This document shows positions 25,915-34,015 of a stretch of 64,000 nucleotides of DNA, one piece after another (the stretch's first letter is position 1; each line of letters opens with the position of its first letter). A program made the translations under genes and the position numbers. A model generated the notes under the pieces. The model was not told the DNA's origin. It worked only from the letters and a program-made list of their open reading frames with translations, and did not search any database. Source of the stretch: CAVURW01 sp963743595 (GTDB lineage: Bacteria; Verrucomicrobiota; Verrucomicrobiia; Methylacidiphilales; UBA1321); assembly GCA_963743595.1 (NCBI GenBank), contig CAVURW010000170.1, forward strand, positions 1 to 64,000. The letters run 5' to 3'.

Positions 25915-27975
25915 TTACAGCTTCCAAAACTTCTCATTCGGCTCACCGCTTTTGTCGCGGAATTCCGGCTTGAGCCCCAGGCAGAGGTACATCTCGAGTT
26001 CGCCCTTGCGCTTGGCTCCGATTTTGCCACGACTCTCGTAGTCGAACACATCCCGTGTGGCGATGTAGGTGCTGTGCGAGACATTCACGCTACCCGCCAC
26101 GCCGGAGGACTCCAAGCGCGACGCCGTGTTCACGGTATCCCCCCAAATATCGAAACTAAACTTCTTCCGACCGATCACCCCGGCCATTACGGTGCCGGTG
26201 TTTAACCCCAGACGCATCTCCCAGACCGGCAAGTTCTCGCTGTGCCGACGCTTCCGTTCGCTCACGATGAAATCGCGCATGGCCAGTGCTGCCGCCACGC
26301 AGTCCATGGCGTGCCGGTGCGATGCATTTGGCAGGCCGCCAGCAAACATGTAGCTGTCGCCGATTGTCTTCAGTTTCTCCAAACCAAACCGGGTGACAAT
26401 CGCGTCGAACGCCGTGAAGCAGTGATCAAGCGTCTCCAGCAAAAGACTCGGCGACAACTGCTCCGCCAAGCTCGTAAATCCCACGAAATCGGTGAACCCG
26501 ACTGTGGCGTGGCTATAGACCTTCGGCTCCACGCGGCCCATCGCTTTCAATTCATCCGCGATGACTGGCGGCAGCACGTTAAGCAGAAGTTCATCACTCT
26601 TTTTTCGAGCGGCTTCCAGGTCACGATTCAGCCGGTCGAGCTCGGCATTTTTGTCGAGGATCAGCGTTCTCGTCTCTTCGATCGATTGCATCAAGAAATC
26701 GACCTTGTCCTTCACGTATTCGAGCCGTTCACGATCTCGTTCTGCCAGGGACAGCTGCCGTTTCAGGAGAATGACCTGCTTTTCCAGATCGCGCTGAGTG
26801 GCCGGACTTTCGCTCACTTCAGCGGCTTCACCCAGCAGGAGAAAGACAAGGGTTGAATTATGAAATTGTGTCGGGCCATTGATTACTTCCGGGCAAAATT
26901 CGCCGTACGAAAAGAAGCCGAGAAACGGTGGAGCACCGGGCACGTTCAGGCCCTCGGATTCTCGGTTCGATTGCGTTCCCAGAAGCATGCGGCGTGAGGC
27001 ACACGAGACGTAGAGACCGAATTTGGCGTGCGGAAAATCGGCCAGCGAGCGCTCCAGCATTTCTCGCGCTCCGGCGAGCAGAGTCGGGCGAAGGCAATGG
27101 CCGATTCGCACAGTCGCCCCTTCCGGCACATCCGCAAAGCAGACGAGCGCACCGCTATTTTCATCGAAGCGAATGACATTGCGCAGGTGGTAGGTGCCAT
27201 CAATGAGAACCATGAGCGGATTGGCCACCACATTCGCCACCATCGCCTGCCACGTTTCCACTCCACCCGTGTGTTCTTTGTAGAAATCAATCGCACGTCG
27301 GCCATCAATCTCCTGAATAATCGCACCACGCGCTCGTGTCACCTTTCCGTCTCGACCCACCGGTTTCCAGCCTAAGGCGCTCTGCCATTGGAACTTCACC
27401 GGGCCGTTCAACAGGAGCACGGGAACGCTATCTTGCAGGACCTTATTTTGGTAAAATTGAGCGGTCTTTCGAAAGAGGAGTTGATCGCCCGCCAGGCCAC
27501 CAAAGATCGGCACCTCCGAGCCCAAGGCGTCCTTCAGTCCATGGATCACCTGACCGGCACTCGTCGCCAGGCTCTCCGGAAAGGCGATGCACAGTTTTAC
27601 CGGAAGTTTACTCGCCGCTAGCGCCGATTCCACCGCCATGCGACCCGCTACTTCACCGTTCTCCGAAACCTTTTTACCGACGCCACTTGAGAACTCGATC
27701 GTATCAGAAGCGAGCAGCGCCAGAACCACGGAATCTTGCGTAACCGAATGCCGTGACGAGACCTCGCCATCCGTGGTGCAGCCGACTAGGTGAATGCCGG
27801 GGTAACGCGCCCAAATGGCATCCAACAGCACCTGATGATTATGGTCTACGCCGGCGAACAAGATGGCCGCCTGAGGTACTGCGCCTTTCAGTTCTGCGTC
27901 CGTAGCCTCCAGCACCTCTGAAATCGCGTCATCAGAAAAAGGATCGATGCTATGGCCCAGGGCGACGGTGAACAT
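25915..27975 (-). CDS. FIST sensor domain - coiled coil - class III adenylate cyclase
   Basis: 686 residues. Residues about 20-370 match FIST_N plus FIST_C, an intracellular small-ligand sensor: GCTTDGEVSS, IFGGLAGDQLLF, FLGFFSYGEFCP. About 385-480 is a coiled coil rich in Arg, Glu and Leu. The C-terminal cyclase (about 485-665) has both metal aspartates in GFTDFVGFTSL and IGDSYMFAGG. The purine-selecting pair is Lys (KLKTIGD) and Asp (DIWGDTVNTASR), which favours ATP, so cAMP is the likely product. It is soluble. FIST-cyclase pairings are rare but known in PVC-like genomes. Stand-alone, minus strand; XdhC diverges upstream. Confidence 0.85.
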   Translation of the reverse strand: MFTVALGHSIDPFSDDAISEVLEATDAELKGAVPQAAILFAGVDHNHQVLLDAIWARYPGIHLVGCTTDGEVSSRHSVTQDSVVLALLASDTIEFSSGVGKKVSENGEVAGRMAVESALAASKLPVKLCIAFPESLATSAGQVIHGLKDALGSEVPIFGGLAGDQLLFRKTAQFYQNKVLQDSVPVLLLNGPVKFQWQSALGWKPVGRDGKVTRARGAIIQEIDGRRAIDFYKEHTGGVETWQAMVANVVANPLMVLIDGTYHLRNVIRFDENSGALVCFADVPEGATVRIGHCLRPTLLAGAREMLERSLADFPHAKFGLYVSCASRRMLLGTQSNRESEGLNVPGAPPFLGFFSYGEFCPEVINGPTQFHNSTLVFLLLGEAAEVSESPATQRDLEKQVILLKRQLSLAERDRERLEYVKDKVDFLMQSIEETRTLILDKNAELDRLNRDLEAARKKSDELLLNVLPPVIADELKAMGRVEPKVYSHATVGFTDFVGFTSLAEQLSPSLLLETLDHCFTAFDAIVTRFGLEKLKTIGDSYMFAGGLPNASHRHAMDCVAAALAMRDFIVSERKRRHSENLPVWEMRLGLNTGTVMAGVIGRKKFSFDIWGDTVNTASRLESSGVAGSVNVSHSTYIATRDVFDYESRGKIGAKRKGELEMYLCLGLKPEFRDKSGEPNEKFWKL

Positions 27976-28067
27976 AAAGAGCGTATGATAGTATCTGCCG
28001 ATTTTACAAAGGAAGTAAAGTTCCGGCTCTTGCGAAACCTTTTATGTGAACGACGGTTACTATTCGA

Positions 28068-29159
28068 ATGAAAGAACTCTTTGAGATTGCCCAGTATCTC
28101 GAAAAACACCCCCACTTGCCGTTTGCCTTGGCCACGGTTCTCGCCGTAACGGGCTCGAGCTACCGCCGACCGGGCGCGCGCATGTTGATCGATGCCCGGG
28201 ATCGCGTGCTCGGCTCGATTAGTGGCGGCTGCTTGGAGAAGGACGTGATCAGCCGGGCGCACGCGGTTCTGCTCTCGAACCAGCCGGAGCTCGTCTCCTA
28301 TGACACCACGGACCAGGACGATTGGTCGTTCGGTTCCAGTCTCGGTTGCCAGGGCAATATCCAGATTTTGATCGAGCCGCTCCCGGCAAGCGGTCCCCGT
28401 CCCTTGGTGGAGGCGATTGCGCAATTGAACCGGCTCGGCTCGCCCATCCCGTGGATCACTCAGACGAGACATCGTCTTGCGCCCAAGAGCACTACGCAGC
28501 AGCCACTGGCCGTTCCGGTCGAAATTACGCATCCATCCGCGGACCTATTCACACCGTTGCTCGATTTAGCCCGTGCTAAAAGGCGGCCGATGTTTGAATC
28601 GACCGCGCCGGATCTCCTGGTCTTGGCGGCGTGGTTGACGCCAAAAGCGCCTCTGGTTATTCTTGGTGCCGGGCTCGATGCGCAACCGCTTGTCCGACTG
28701 GCAGCGGAAATCGGTTTCCATATTTTGGTGATCGATCGCCGCCCCACGTACGCGGATGCAGCCGCATTTCCGCTCGCGCAGGCGGTCCTGTGCTATCGCC
28801 CGCACGAACTCCCTCGCCAGCTTCAGCCGCTAAACGCGGAATCGGCTGTCGTCGTCATGAATCACCATTACGAGACCGACCGCGATTGGCTGGGTCAGCT
28901 CGCCACGCAAAAGCTCGCCTACCTGGGGGTGCTCGGCCCACGCAAACGCACCACCAAGATGATCGACGAACTACGGTCCGCCGGGAAATGGCCCAAGGAT
29001 GATAGCGCGGTGACTATCCACGGGCCGGCCGGTCTGGATATCGGTTCGGAAACTCCGGAACAGATCGCGTTGGCGATCTTGGCGGAGATCGTCGCGGTCC
29101 GTTCAGGACGGGATGCTGCGCCCTTAAAAGACCGGAGCTCGCCCATCCACGGAGCATAA
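28068..29159 (+). CDS. XdhC/CoxI family protein
   Basis: 363 residues. The N-terminal XdhC_CoxI domain has GSSYRRPGARMLI, GSISGGCLEKD and GCQGNIQILIEP. The C-terminal Rossmann domain has LVILGAGLDAQPLVRLA, and DRRPTYADAAAFP, then LGPRKRTTKMIDEL. XdhC proteins insert sulfurated molybdenum cofactor into xanthine dehydrogenase-type enzymes, or act in related maturation. No such enzyme lies in this window. With modA at 1.3 kb it suggests a molybdenum enzyme elsewhere in the genome. It diverges from the FIST-cyclase gene with a 92-base gap. Confidence 0.88.
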   Translation: MKELFEIAQYLEKHPHLPFALATVLAVTGSSYRRPGARMLIDARDRVLGSISGGCLEKDVISRAHAVLLSNQPELVSYDTTDQDDWSFGSSLGCQGNIQILIEPLPASGPRPLVEAIAQLNRLGSPIPWITQTRHRLAPKSTTQQPLAVPVEITHPSADLFTPLLDLARAKRRPMFESTAPDLLVLAAWLTPKAPLVILGAGLDAQPLVRLAAEIGFHILVIDRRPTYADAAAFPLAQAVLCYRPHELPRQLQPLNAESAVVVMNHHYETDRDWLGQLATQKLAYLGVLGPRKRTTKMIDELRSAGKWPKDDSAVTIHGPAGLDIGSETPEQIALAILAEIVAVRSGRDAAPLKDRSSPIHGA

Positions 29160-29230
29160 CTGAGGATGCGCAGCACCTGCGGCTTTGAGAATGCGCTTGA
29201 ACCGTCAATCGCCCATGTGTAGACCCAGTC

Positions 29231-29656
29231 ATGACCATTCAACAAGCCCTACGCCTCGTGACCGGTCTGCTCGTCGTTTCCGCGCTGGTTGCCTGCGGAT
29301 ACAAGAGCGATGTCAAGTTGTGTGAAGCGGCCTCCGATAACTTTCACACGCTCTACAATGACGGTAAATATTCCGATATCTACAACGCTGCCGGCGAGCG
29401 CATGGTCAAGTCCGCGCCGATGAAAGATTGGCTGGACCTGATGGGACGGCTCAGCAAGCGGTTAGGCAAAGAGAAGAGCGCGACGCCCGACACCACCAAC
29501 CTGGGGAGCGACAATTTCATAACCGTCATCACGCTGAACTACAAAACCACGTTTGATAAGGGCGACGCGGACGAGCAGTTCGTGTACGAAATTCGTGGAG
29601 GTAAGGCGTTGCTTATTGGGTACCAGGTGGAAGTGGATGGCGTGATTTATCAGTAG
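29231..29656 (+). CDS. small lipoprotein (DUF4019-like)
   Basis: 141 residues. The signal peptide ends in a lipobox, VSALVACGYK, so the Cys near residue 22 should be lipidated. The rest reads ASDNFHTLYNDGKYSDIYNA and LGKEKSATPDTTNL, which loosely resembles the DUF4019/DUF3887 group (NTF2-like folds). Function unknown; a small envelope lipoprotein. It ends 16 bases before the converging Rieske gene. Confidence 0.7.
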   Translation: MTIQQALRLVTGLLVVSALVACGYKSDVKLCEAASDNFHTLYNDGKYSDIYNAAGERMVKSAPMKDWLDLMGRLSKRLGKEKSATPDTTNLGSDNFITVITLNYKTTFDKGDADEQFVYEIRGGKALLIGYQVEVDGVIYQ

Positions 29657-29672
29657 ATGCTCGCATCACATT

Positions 29673-29978
29673 TCACACCTCCAGCCAGATCACCCCATCG
29701 ATCAGTTTTAAATTGTAGGTCTTGACCCGCGAGCCGGGAATGTTTGTACAGACTCCATCGGCCAAGCGAAACGACCACTGGTGCCACGGGCAAACAACCG
29801 CTTCCTCGTGAATATGTCCTTCATGCAACGGCGCATTTCGATGAGGACACAAGTTATCGAGCGCAACGACGCTTTCTTTTCGCCGGAACAGCCCGATTTT
29901 TAAATCGCCCATACTCACGCACCGGCTCTCGCCGACGGCCATCTCATCCAGCTTAATCTCGGTGCTGACCCAATTCAT
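29673..29978 (-). CDS. Rieske [2Fe-2S] ferredoxin-like protein
   Basis: 101 residues from ATG 29978. Cluster ligands are LCPHRNAPLHEG and CPWHQWSF, the Cys-x-His and Cys-xx-His pairs of Rieske centres. Short soluble Rieske proteins act as electron carriers (NirD-like or biphenyl dioxygenase ferredoxin-like). The start codon overlaps the stop of the upstream membrane-protein gene (ATGA), so the two are coupled. The redox partner is not visible. The membrane protein upstream has no evident redox motif. Confidence 0.85.
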   Translation of the reverse strand: MNWVSTEIKLDEMAVGESRCVSMGDLKIGLFRRKESVVALDNLCPHRNAPLHEGHIHEEAVVCPWHQWSFRLADGVCTNIPGSRVKTYNLKLIDGVIWLEV

Positions 29979-30574
29979 ACCGCCGCCTTCTTTGGCAAGG
30001 TTCGCGAGTAATACGAGGCCACCCACAATTGCACGCCCGCCGTCATGACCGCGATGAATATGTAGGTGAGGCGGGTAATGGGACCGAGCCAATCAAAGGA
30101 ATCGATGCCGCCACCGAATGAGCCCAACCAATCCGGCACTTTATAGATAATCGCTTGGTAGATAAAATAGACGAAGAGCAGAAGGGCGAACGAGCACTGG
30201 TTGCGAACGCCGAAATAGATGGCGCGGTGATCGGCTCGTTTAAACCAGTCGCAAACGTAGAATTCGACCACGGTCATCCCGATTAGGAGGATGGCACCGA
30301 TCACATCCACAATGGTGCTGGCATCGGGTGATACGCCCGCCTGGAAATCATAGGAGAACGTCATGAGGAGGGAGAAAACCCATATAAACGAGCCGAGAAA
30401 CAGCCAGTACTTGCTCCACACGGCCGCTGCCGCGCGCTTCTGAAACCGGGCTAGTTCCTCGTAAACGCCCTTCTGGGCCAGCGCGGCAACGAATTGTTCC
30501 ACGCTCTCCGTTCGCCCCGCCTGGGCCAGGAGCTCCGCAAGAAGATTCTCTGGGATGGAAACCAGTTTCGACAC
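29975..30574 (-). CDS. membrane protein of unknown function, four predicted helices
   Basis: 199 residues from GTG 30574. A soluble helical N-terminus (about 1-50) is followed by hydrophobic segments near 55-75, 90-110, 125-145 and 170-190. No family is recognised. It is co-translated with the Rieske protein by an ATGA overlap, which suggests that it anchors or partners that electron carrier. Confidence 0.65.
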   Translation of the reverse strand: MSKLVSIPENLLAELLAQAGRTESVEQFVAALAQKGVYEELARFQKRAAAAVWSKYWLFLGSFIWVFSLLMTFSYDFQAGVSPDASTIVDVIGAILLIGMTVVEFYVCDWFKRADHRAIYFGVRNQCSFALLLFVYFIYQAIIYKVPDWLGSFGGGIDSFDWLGPITRLTYIFIAVMTAGVQLWVASYYSRTLPKKAAV

Positions 30575-30643
30575 GCCCTTACGACAAGGCTTTTACGCGC
30601 CAAGCGCAAGCCCGAAACGCAGAAGACATCGTAATTGCTGGTA

Positions 30644-31249
30644 ATGGTAAGTTTGGCTTGGATTCACCGGGTCACGAATTATGCTCGCGGGGTGGAACCG
30701 CGACTCACGGCTACGTTTTTCGATGTTTACGATAGAACAGTGCACCCGTTCTTAGCGGGAATCGTTTCTGGATGTGTTCGTTGGCTTGGGAACTTCCTTT
30801 TCGTAATCAATTCCTACTGCACAAACGGGAGACTAGGCCAGAACGGCGCTAAGTTGGAGACACGATGGGTTCACGAAGTTGAAACCCGATACGCGCTCTA
30901 TATTGCTGCCGGTTTCGTCTTTGGAATGTTCCACTGGATAGGAAACTTCATGGGTCTCGTCGATCTCAACTGTAGCGACGAGACGTGGGTGAGCGTGGCC
31001 TATTTGCCGTCGGCTTTTGCTCAGTACTATTGGCACTACGGTCACAATTTTGAGAAACCGAACACCTCCATCGGTTTGCTCTACGAACTCTACATTTCCA
31101 TGGCTGCAGGCGGATTCTTAGCAACCGCTTTGGGGCAACTGATCTTCTTTAGGAAGGGTTGGCGGTTATCGACTTGGTTGGTCCTCGTGATCCTGTGGGT
31201 GGCGTGGATTCCCACCTCGGATGATTGGCGTTTTTTGATTAACTTCTGA
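30644..31249 (+). CDS. Trp-rich membrane protein of unknown function
   Basis: 201 residues from ATG 30644; TTG 30635 adds three residues. Four hydrophobic stretches are visible (about 40-60, 90-110, 145-165, 175-195). Trp and Tyr are unusually frequent (WVSVAYLPSAFAQYYWHYGH). No family is recognised. The next gene starts nine bases later, so the two are likely co-transcribed. Confidence 0.6.
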   Translation: MVSLAWIHRVTNYARGVEPRLTATFFDVYDRTVHPFLAGIVSGCVRWLGNFLFVINSYCTNGRLGQNGAKLETRWVHEVETRYALYIAAGFVFGMFHWIGNFMGLVDLNCSDETWVSVAYLPSAFAQYYWHYGHNFEKPNTSIGLLYELYISMAAGGFLATALGQLIFFRKGWRLSTWLVLVILWVAWIPTSDDWRFLINF

Positions 31250-31258
31250 TGTTTTTCG

Positions 31259-31819
31259 ATGCGACAAATCTTTGATGAGAACCTAACCTTTGGGGGGCTG
31301 CCCGTTTTCTTAGCTCACACCAAATTTGAGCCCGACCACTTTACGAAGGCGTTTGGGATTAAGTTCAAAGAGGGTTACGAATCAGGACTTGGCCCGACCG
31401 ACGAAGCATGTCTTGAAACGGATACCGGACAGTTTTTTGCCCTGATTCGGTATCGAGATGACCCCTACACAAAATACACAGGCATTCTGATGTCGGTAGA
31501 TTCAGGCCGAAAAGGAGAAGACCGTTTTGAGGAGTTGGATTCAGTTCTGTGCGACTTGGAGTTGCGGGTAGCGGACCTTCACCACATCAATCTTGTTCAT
31601 TATCGTTTTCGCCCCAGCTCCGTTTTTCGTGAGGACGATCACGGAACCGAGGTGTTGGTTCAGAAATTTGATTCTTATCCCGATGCATGCCACAAGAAAC
31701 GTGAACTGGAAGCGGTGGGGCACAAACAGCACTACCGTATTCAAGTGGACCGAATTGCTGAGAAGGGATGGACAGGTAACTGGAAGCCAACCCCAAAAGA
31801 TCAGTACAAGAGTTCGTAG
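31259..31819 (+). CDS. hypothetical protein, 186 residues
   Basis: Soluble, with LPVFLAHTKFEPDHFTKAFG near the start, ETDTGQFFALIRYRDDPYTK in the middle and a basic C-terminus (GHKQHYRIQVDRIAEKGW). It follows the Trp-rich membrane protein by nine bases and ends just before a hairpin with a T-run. No family is recognised. Proteins of this type often pair with a toxin or membrane partner, but the sequence gives no proof. Confidence 0.65.
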   Translation: MRQIFDENLTFGGLPVFLAHTKFEPDHFTKAFGIKFKEGYESGLGPTDEACLETDTGQFFALIRYRDDPYTKYTGILMSVDSGRKGEDRFEELDSVLCDLELRVADLHHINLVHYRFRPSSVFREDDHGTEVLVQKFDSYPDACHKKRELEAVGHKQHYRIQVDRIAEKGWTGNWKPTPKDQYKSS

Positions 31820-31831
31820 GCCTGCGCGGAG

Positions 31832-31860
31832 GCCTTAACAAGGCCTGGGTTTTTTGTTGT
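31832..31860 (+). terminator. likely rho-independent terminator
   Basis: AGGCC (31832-31836) can pair with GGCCT (31844-31848), followed by GGG and TTTTTT (31852-31857). An overlapping alternative pairs GGCCT at 31821-31825 with AGGCC at 31832-31836. It lies 13 bases past the stop of the 186-residue gene. Confidence 0.5.
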
Positions 31861-32031
31861 GAGGAAGAGGCGGCAGGAGACGGGCGTATTCGATTTCCTA
31901 ATAATCTGCTTGTTATTGTATGCGGTTAAGTGTAGTGTTTGCGATTAATCCGAAGCAAGAAGACGTCTCTTTGATTTGACCAATTTTCTGCTTCCATTGT
32001 TCTAACCTACGCCTAAACCTAAAAAAACATC

Positions 32032-32925
32032 ATGTCAGAAAATCCCAAAGACGAAGTCGTCGCCCAACCTGAAGAGGTCGAAAAAATCGACACAAACGCC
32101 AACCGACGCGTATGGGCCAGATTTAGCAAATCCACCAAGCCCGCTTTCTTCAAGCACCTGGCCGAGCAATATCGGGAGGAGTTAAAGGACGCCGGAATGT
32201 CGTCCGCGCAAATTCGTCAGATGGAAAATGGTAGCAGCCCGAACAATTCCCACGAGACCGATCCTTGGATGGTTCACCACACCACTCCGCGCACCGTGAG
32301 CGGTAAGCTGAATGATCCGAATGATTTCAGTAATCTCGTTCTCATCCGCAAGAGCAGCGAACAAGAGCTTCACCACTACATCGATCCGCAATACAAGCAA
32401 CTGAAGCCAGGCGAATCTTGCCAGATCATGATGGTGCGTCCCGCTGGCGAATTCTGCGCGCTCGATGCAGAGGAGACCGCCCGCCAAGTCCAGACTTCCA
32501 TTAAACACCCGGCACCTGCGAATTCTCATGCGCCGGAAAATCAGGGTCAAGGCTCACACACCCACGGCAACTGGACGCCTCGTCCCCGGAAATCGCAGGG
32601 TGAAGCGCCTGAGTCCGATTCGGAGAGCGAAGAGCAAAAGCCATCGCGCAAGTCTCGCAAGAACCGTTGGGAAACTCCGGATGAGTCGGAAGCAGAAGGC
32701 GAGCAAAAGCCTCGTCGTCGCAGCCGTAAATCGAAGCAGACCGAAGAAGAAGTCGCCCCCGAAGTTGCGGTTGAAGCCAAGACCAGCGAAGAGGAGCCGG
32801 CTGAAAAGCCTCGTCGCAAGCGTGGCGGTAAAGGCAAGGGCAAGAGCCACAGCAAGAAAAGCCACCCTCACTTCGAAGACTCCCCAGCACCCGATCAGGG
32901 TGAACACCACAGCGCAAAATTCTAA
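32032..32925 (+). CDS. HNH/EndoVII-type nuclease, toxin-like, with long basic tail
   Basis: 297 residues. After a helical lead (25-66) comes DPWMVHHTTPRTVSGKLNDP, then NDFSNLVLI (78-105) and HHYIDP (114-119). This His-His... Asn pattern is that of HNH/ENDO VII nucleases seen in polymorphic toxins and T6SS effectors (for example the family with GMSxAQIxxMxNG preceding the HxH). No secretion or PAAR domain is present. Residues about 155-297 are low-complexity, basic and phosphosite-like (RKSRKNRW, RRRSRKSK, RKRGGKGKGKSHSKKS). This tail is unlike known toxins. Two SUKH genes follow at once (gap six bases). I infer a nuclease-immunity cassette; activity is not proven. Confidence 0.65.
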   Translation: MSENPKDEVVAQPEEVEKIDTNANRRVWARFSKSTKPAFFKHLAEQYREELKDAGMSSAQIRQMENGSSPNNSHETDPWMVHHTTPRTVSGKLNDPNDFSNLVLIRKSSEQELHHYIDPQYKQLKPGESCQIMMVRPAGEFCALDAEETARQVQTSIKHPAPANSHAPENQGQGSHTHGNWTPRPRKSQGEAPESDSESEEQKPSRKSRKNRWETPDESEAEGEQKPRRRSRKSKQTEEEVAPEVAVEAKTSEEEPAEKPRRKRGGKGKGKSHSKKSHPHFEDSPAPDQGEHHSAKF

Positions 32926-32931
32926 AAACTT

Positions 32932-33438
32932 ATGCAATTATTCATCCGTAAAGTCCAATCAGGAGAAATCCCTAACGCTACCCTTCGCACTGGCTGTTCA
33001 GCCGAAGCGCTGGACCAAGCCAAGCAAAAAATCCAGAGCCTCCACTGTCAACTCCCTGCGGAGTACGTCGATTTTCTGGCGCTGCACAATGGATTTCAGG
33101 GCGCGGATGACATCACGGTTTATTACGTGGCGGACGCTTCTTCCAGCGAGGAAGTGTTAAAGAACCCGAAAGCACCGACCGAGTTGATTCAAGCCAACGA
33201 GGTCTATCACAGCCGGGGTCTGAACCCGCTCTGGTTAGTCCTGGGCGAGTGCGATCTGGGCCTGTTTGTCTACGATTCTGAAGCAAAAGAATATGTCATC
33301 ATTGACCCGTCCGGCTTTGATGAATTCGATGGCTACGATTCATTGGAAGACATGATCATGGACATGATCGACCCGGAATACTTCGGCGAAGAAGAGTCGG
33401 AAGACGATGAAGAAGACGACGACGAGGACGAAGAGTAA
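32932..33438 (+). CDS. SMI1/KNR4 family (SUKH/YrhA-like) protein with acidic tail
   Basis: 168 residues, six bases behind the HNH gene. The core LPAEYVDFLALHNGFQG, WLVLGECDLGLFVYDS and EYVIIDPSGFDEF, then YDSLEDMIMDMID, is typical of the YrhA/SUKH group, the largest class of bacterial toxin immunity proteins. The C-terminus is almost pure acid: EEESEDDEEDDDEDEE. Such a tail is not usual in the family. Position and charge fit binding to the basic HNH tail, which is inference. The next gene is a paralogue, 12 bases away. Confidence 0.75.
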   Translation: MQLFIRKVQSGEIPNATLRTGCSAEALDQAKQKIQSLHCQLPAEYVDFLALHNGFQGADDITVYYVADASSSEEVLKNPKAPTELIQANEVYHSRGLNPLWLVLGECDLGLFVYDSEAKEYVIIDPSGFDEFDGYDSLEDMIMDMIDPEYFGEEESEDDEEDDDEDEE

Positions 33439-33450
33439 TCGATCCGCTGC

Positions 33451-33930
33451 GTGCAACTTTTCATCCGCAAAGTACGAGCTGGAGAGGTTCTGAACGCCTC
33501 GCTCCGGACGCGCTGTACTCCAGAGACGCTAGACCTGGCCACGGAGCGCGCGCGGGGACTCTACTGCTCTCTACCACCCGAGTACGTCGATTTTCTGGCG
33601 CTTCATAACGGATTCCACTGCGGCGATATCACCCTCTATTACTTCGCTGATCCCGGTTCGGCAGAGGAGATTTTGAAGGATCCGAAAACGCCAGCGGAAT
33701 TCTTTCAGGCCAATGAGGTGTGCCACAGTCGCGGACTAAAGCGGCGCTGGGTATCGCTCGGGGAATGCAACTTGGGTCTTTTTGTTTACGATTCCGACAA
33801 GAAGGAATATGTGGTCATCGATCCCGCCGGTTTAGATGAGTTCGATGCCTATGATTCCCTGGAAGACATGGTCATGGACATGATCGATCCCGAATACTTC
33901 GGCGATGAAGACGACGAAGACGAAGAATAA
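33451..33930 (+). CDS. SMI1/KNR4 family protein, tandem paralogue
   Basis: 159 residues from GTG 33451. It is closely related to the preceding gene over its whole length: LPPEYVDFLALHNGFHC, WVSLGECNLGLFVYDS, YVVIDPAGLDEFDAYD, and an acidic but shorter tail (GDEDDEDEE). A stretch of nearly identical DNA, GAGTACGTCGATTTTCTGGC, occurs in both, which points to recent duplication. One copy may have changed partner specificity. It ends the cassette; the antiporter starts 85 bases later. Confidence 0.75.
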   Translation: MQLFIRKVRAGEVLNASLRTRCTPETLDLATERARGLYCSLPPEYVDFLALHNGFHCGDITLYYFADPGSAEEILKDPKTPAEFFQANEVCHSRGLKRRWVSLGECNLGLFVYDSDKKEYVVIDPAGLDEFDAYDSLEDMVMDMIDPEYFGDEDDEDEE

Positions 33931-34015
33931 GTCTCTTGAGCGCTAGCTCCTCGCGAGAATAAGTTTTTTCCAGTCTCTCTTTTCAACTACAGCGCGGCGT
34001 GTCTACATTCGCCAC

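Noticed and set aside
31976..32005. TTGACC ... TTCTAA promoter-like pair before the HNH gene
   Set aside because: The spacing is 18 bases and both boxes are imperfect. It is possible, but not better than chance in AT-rich sequence.
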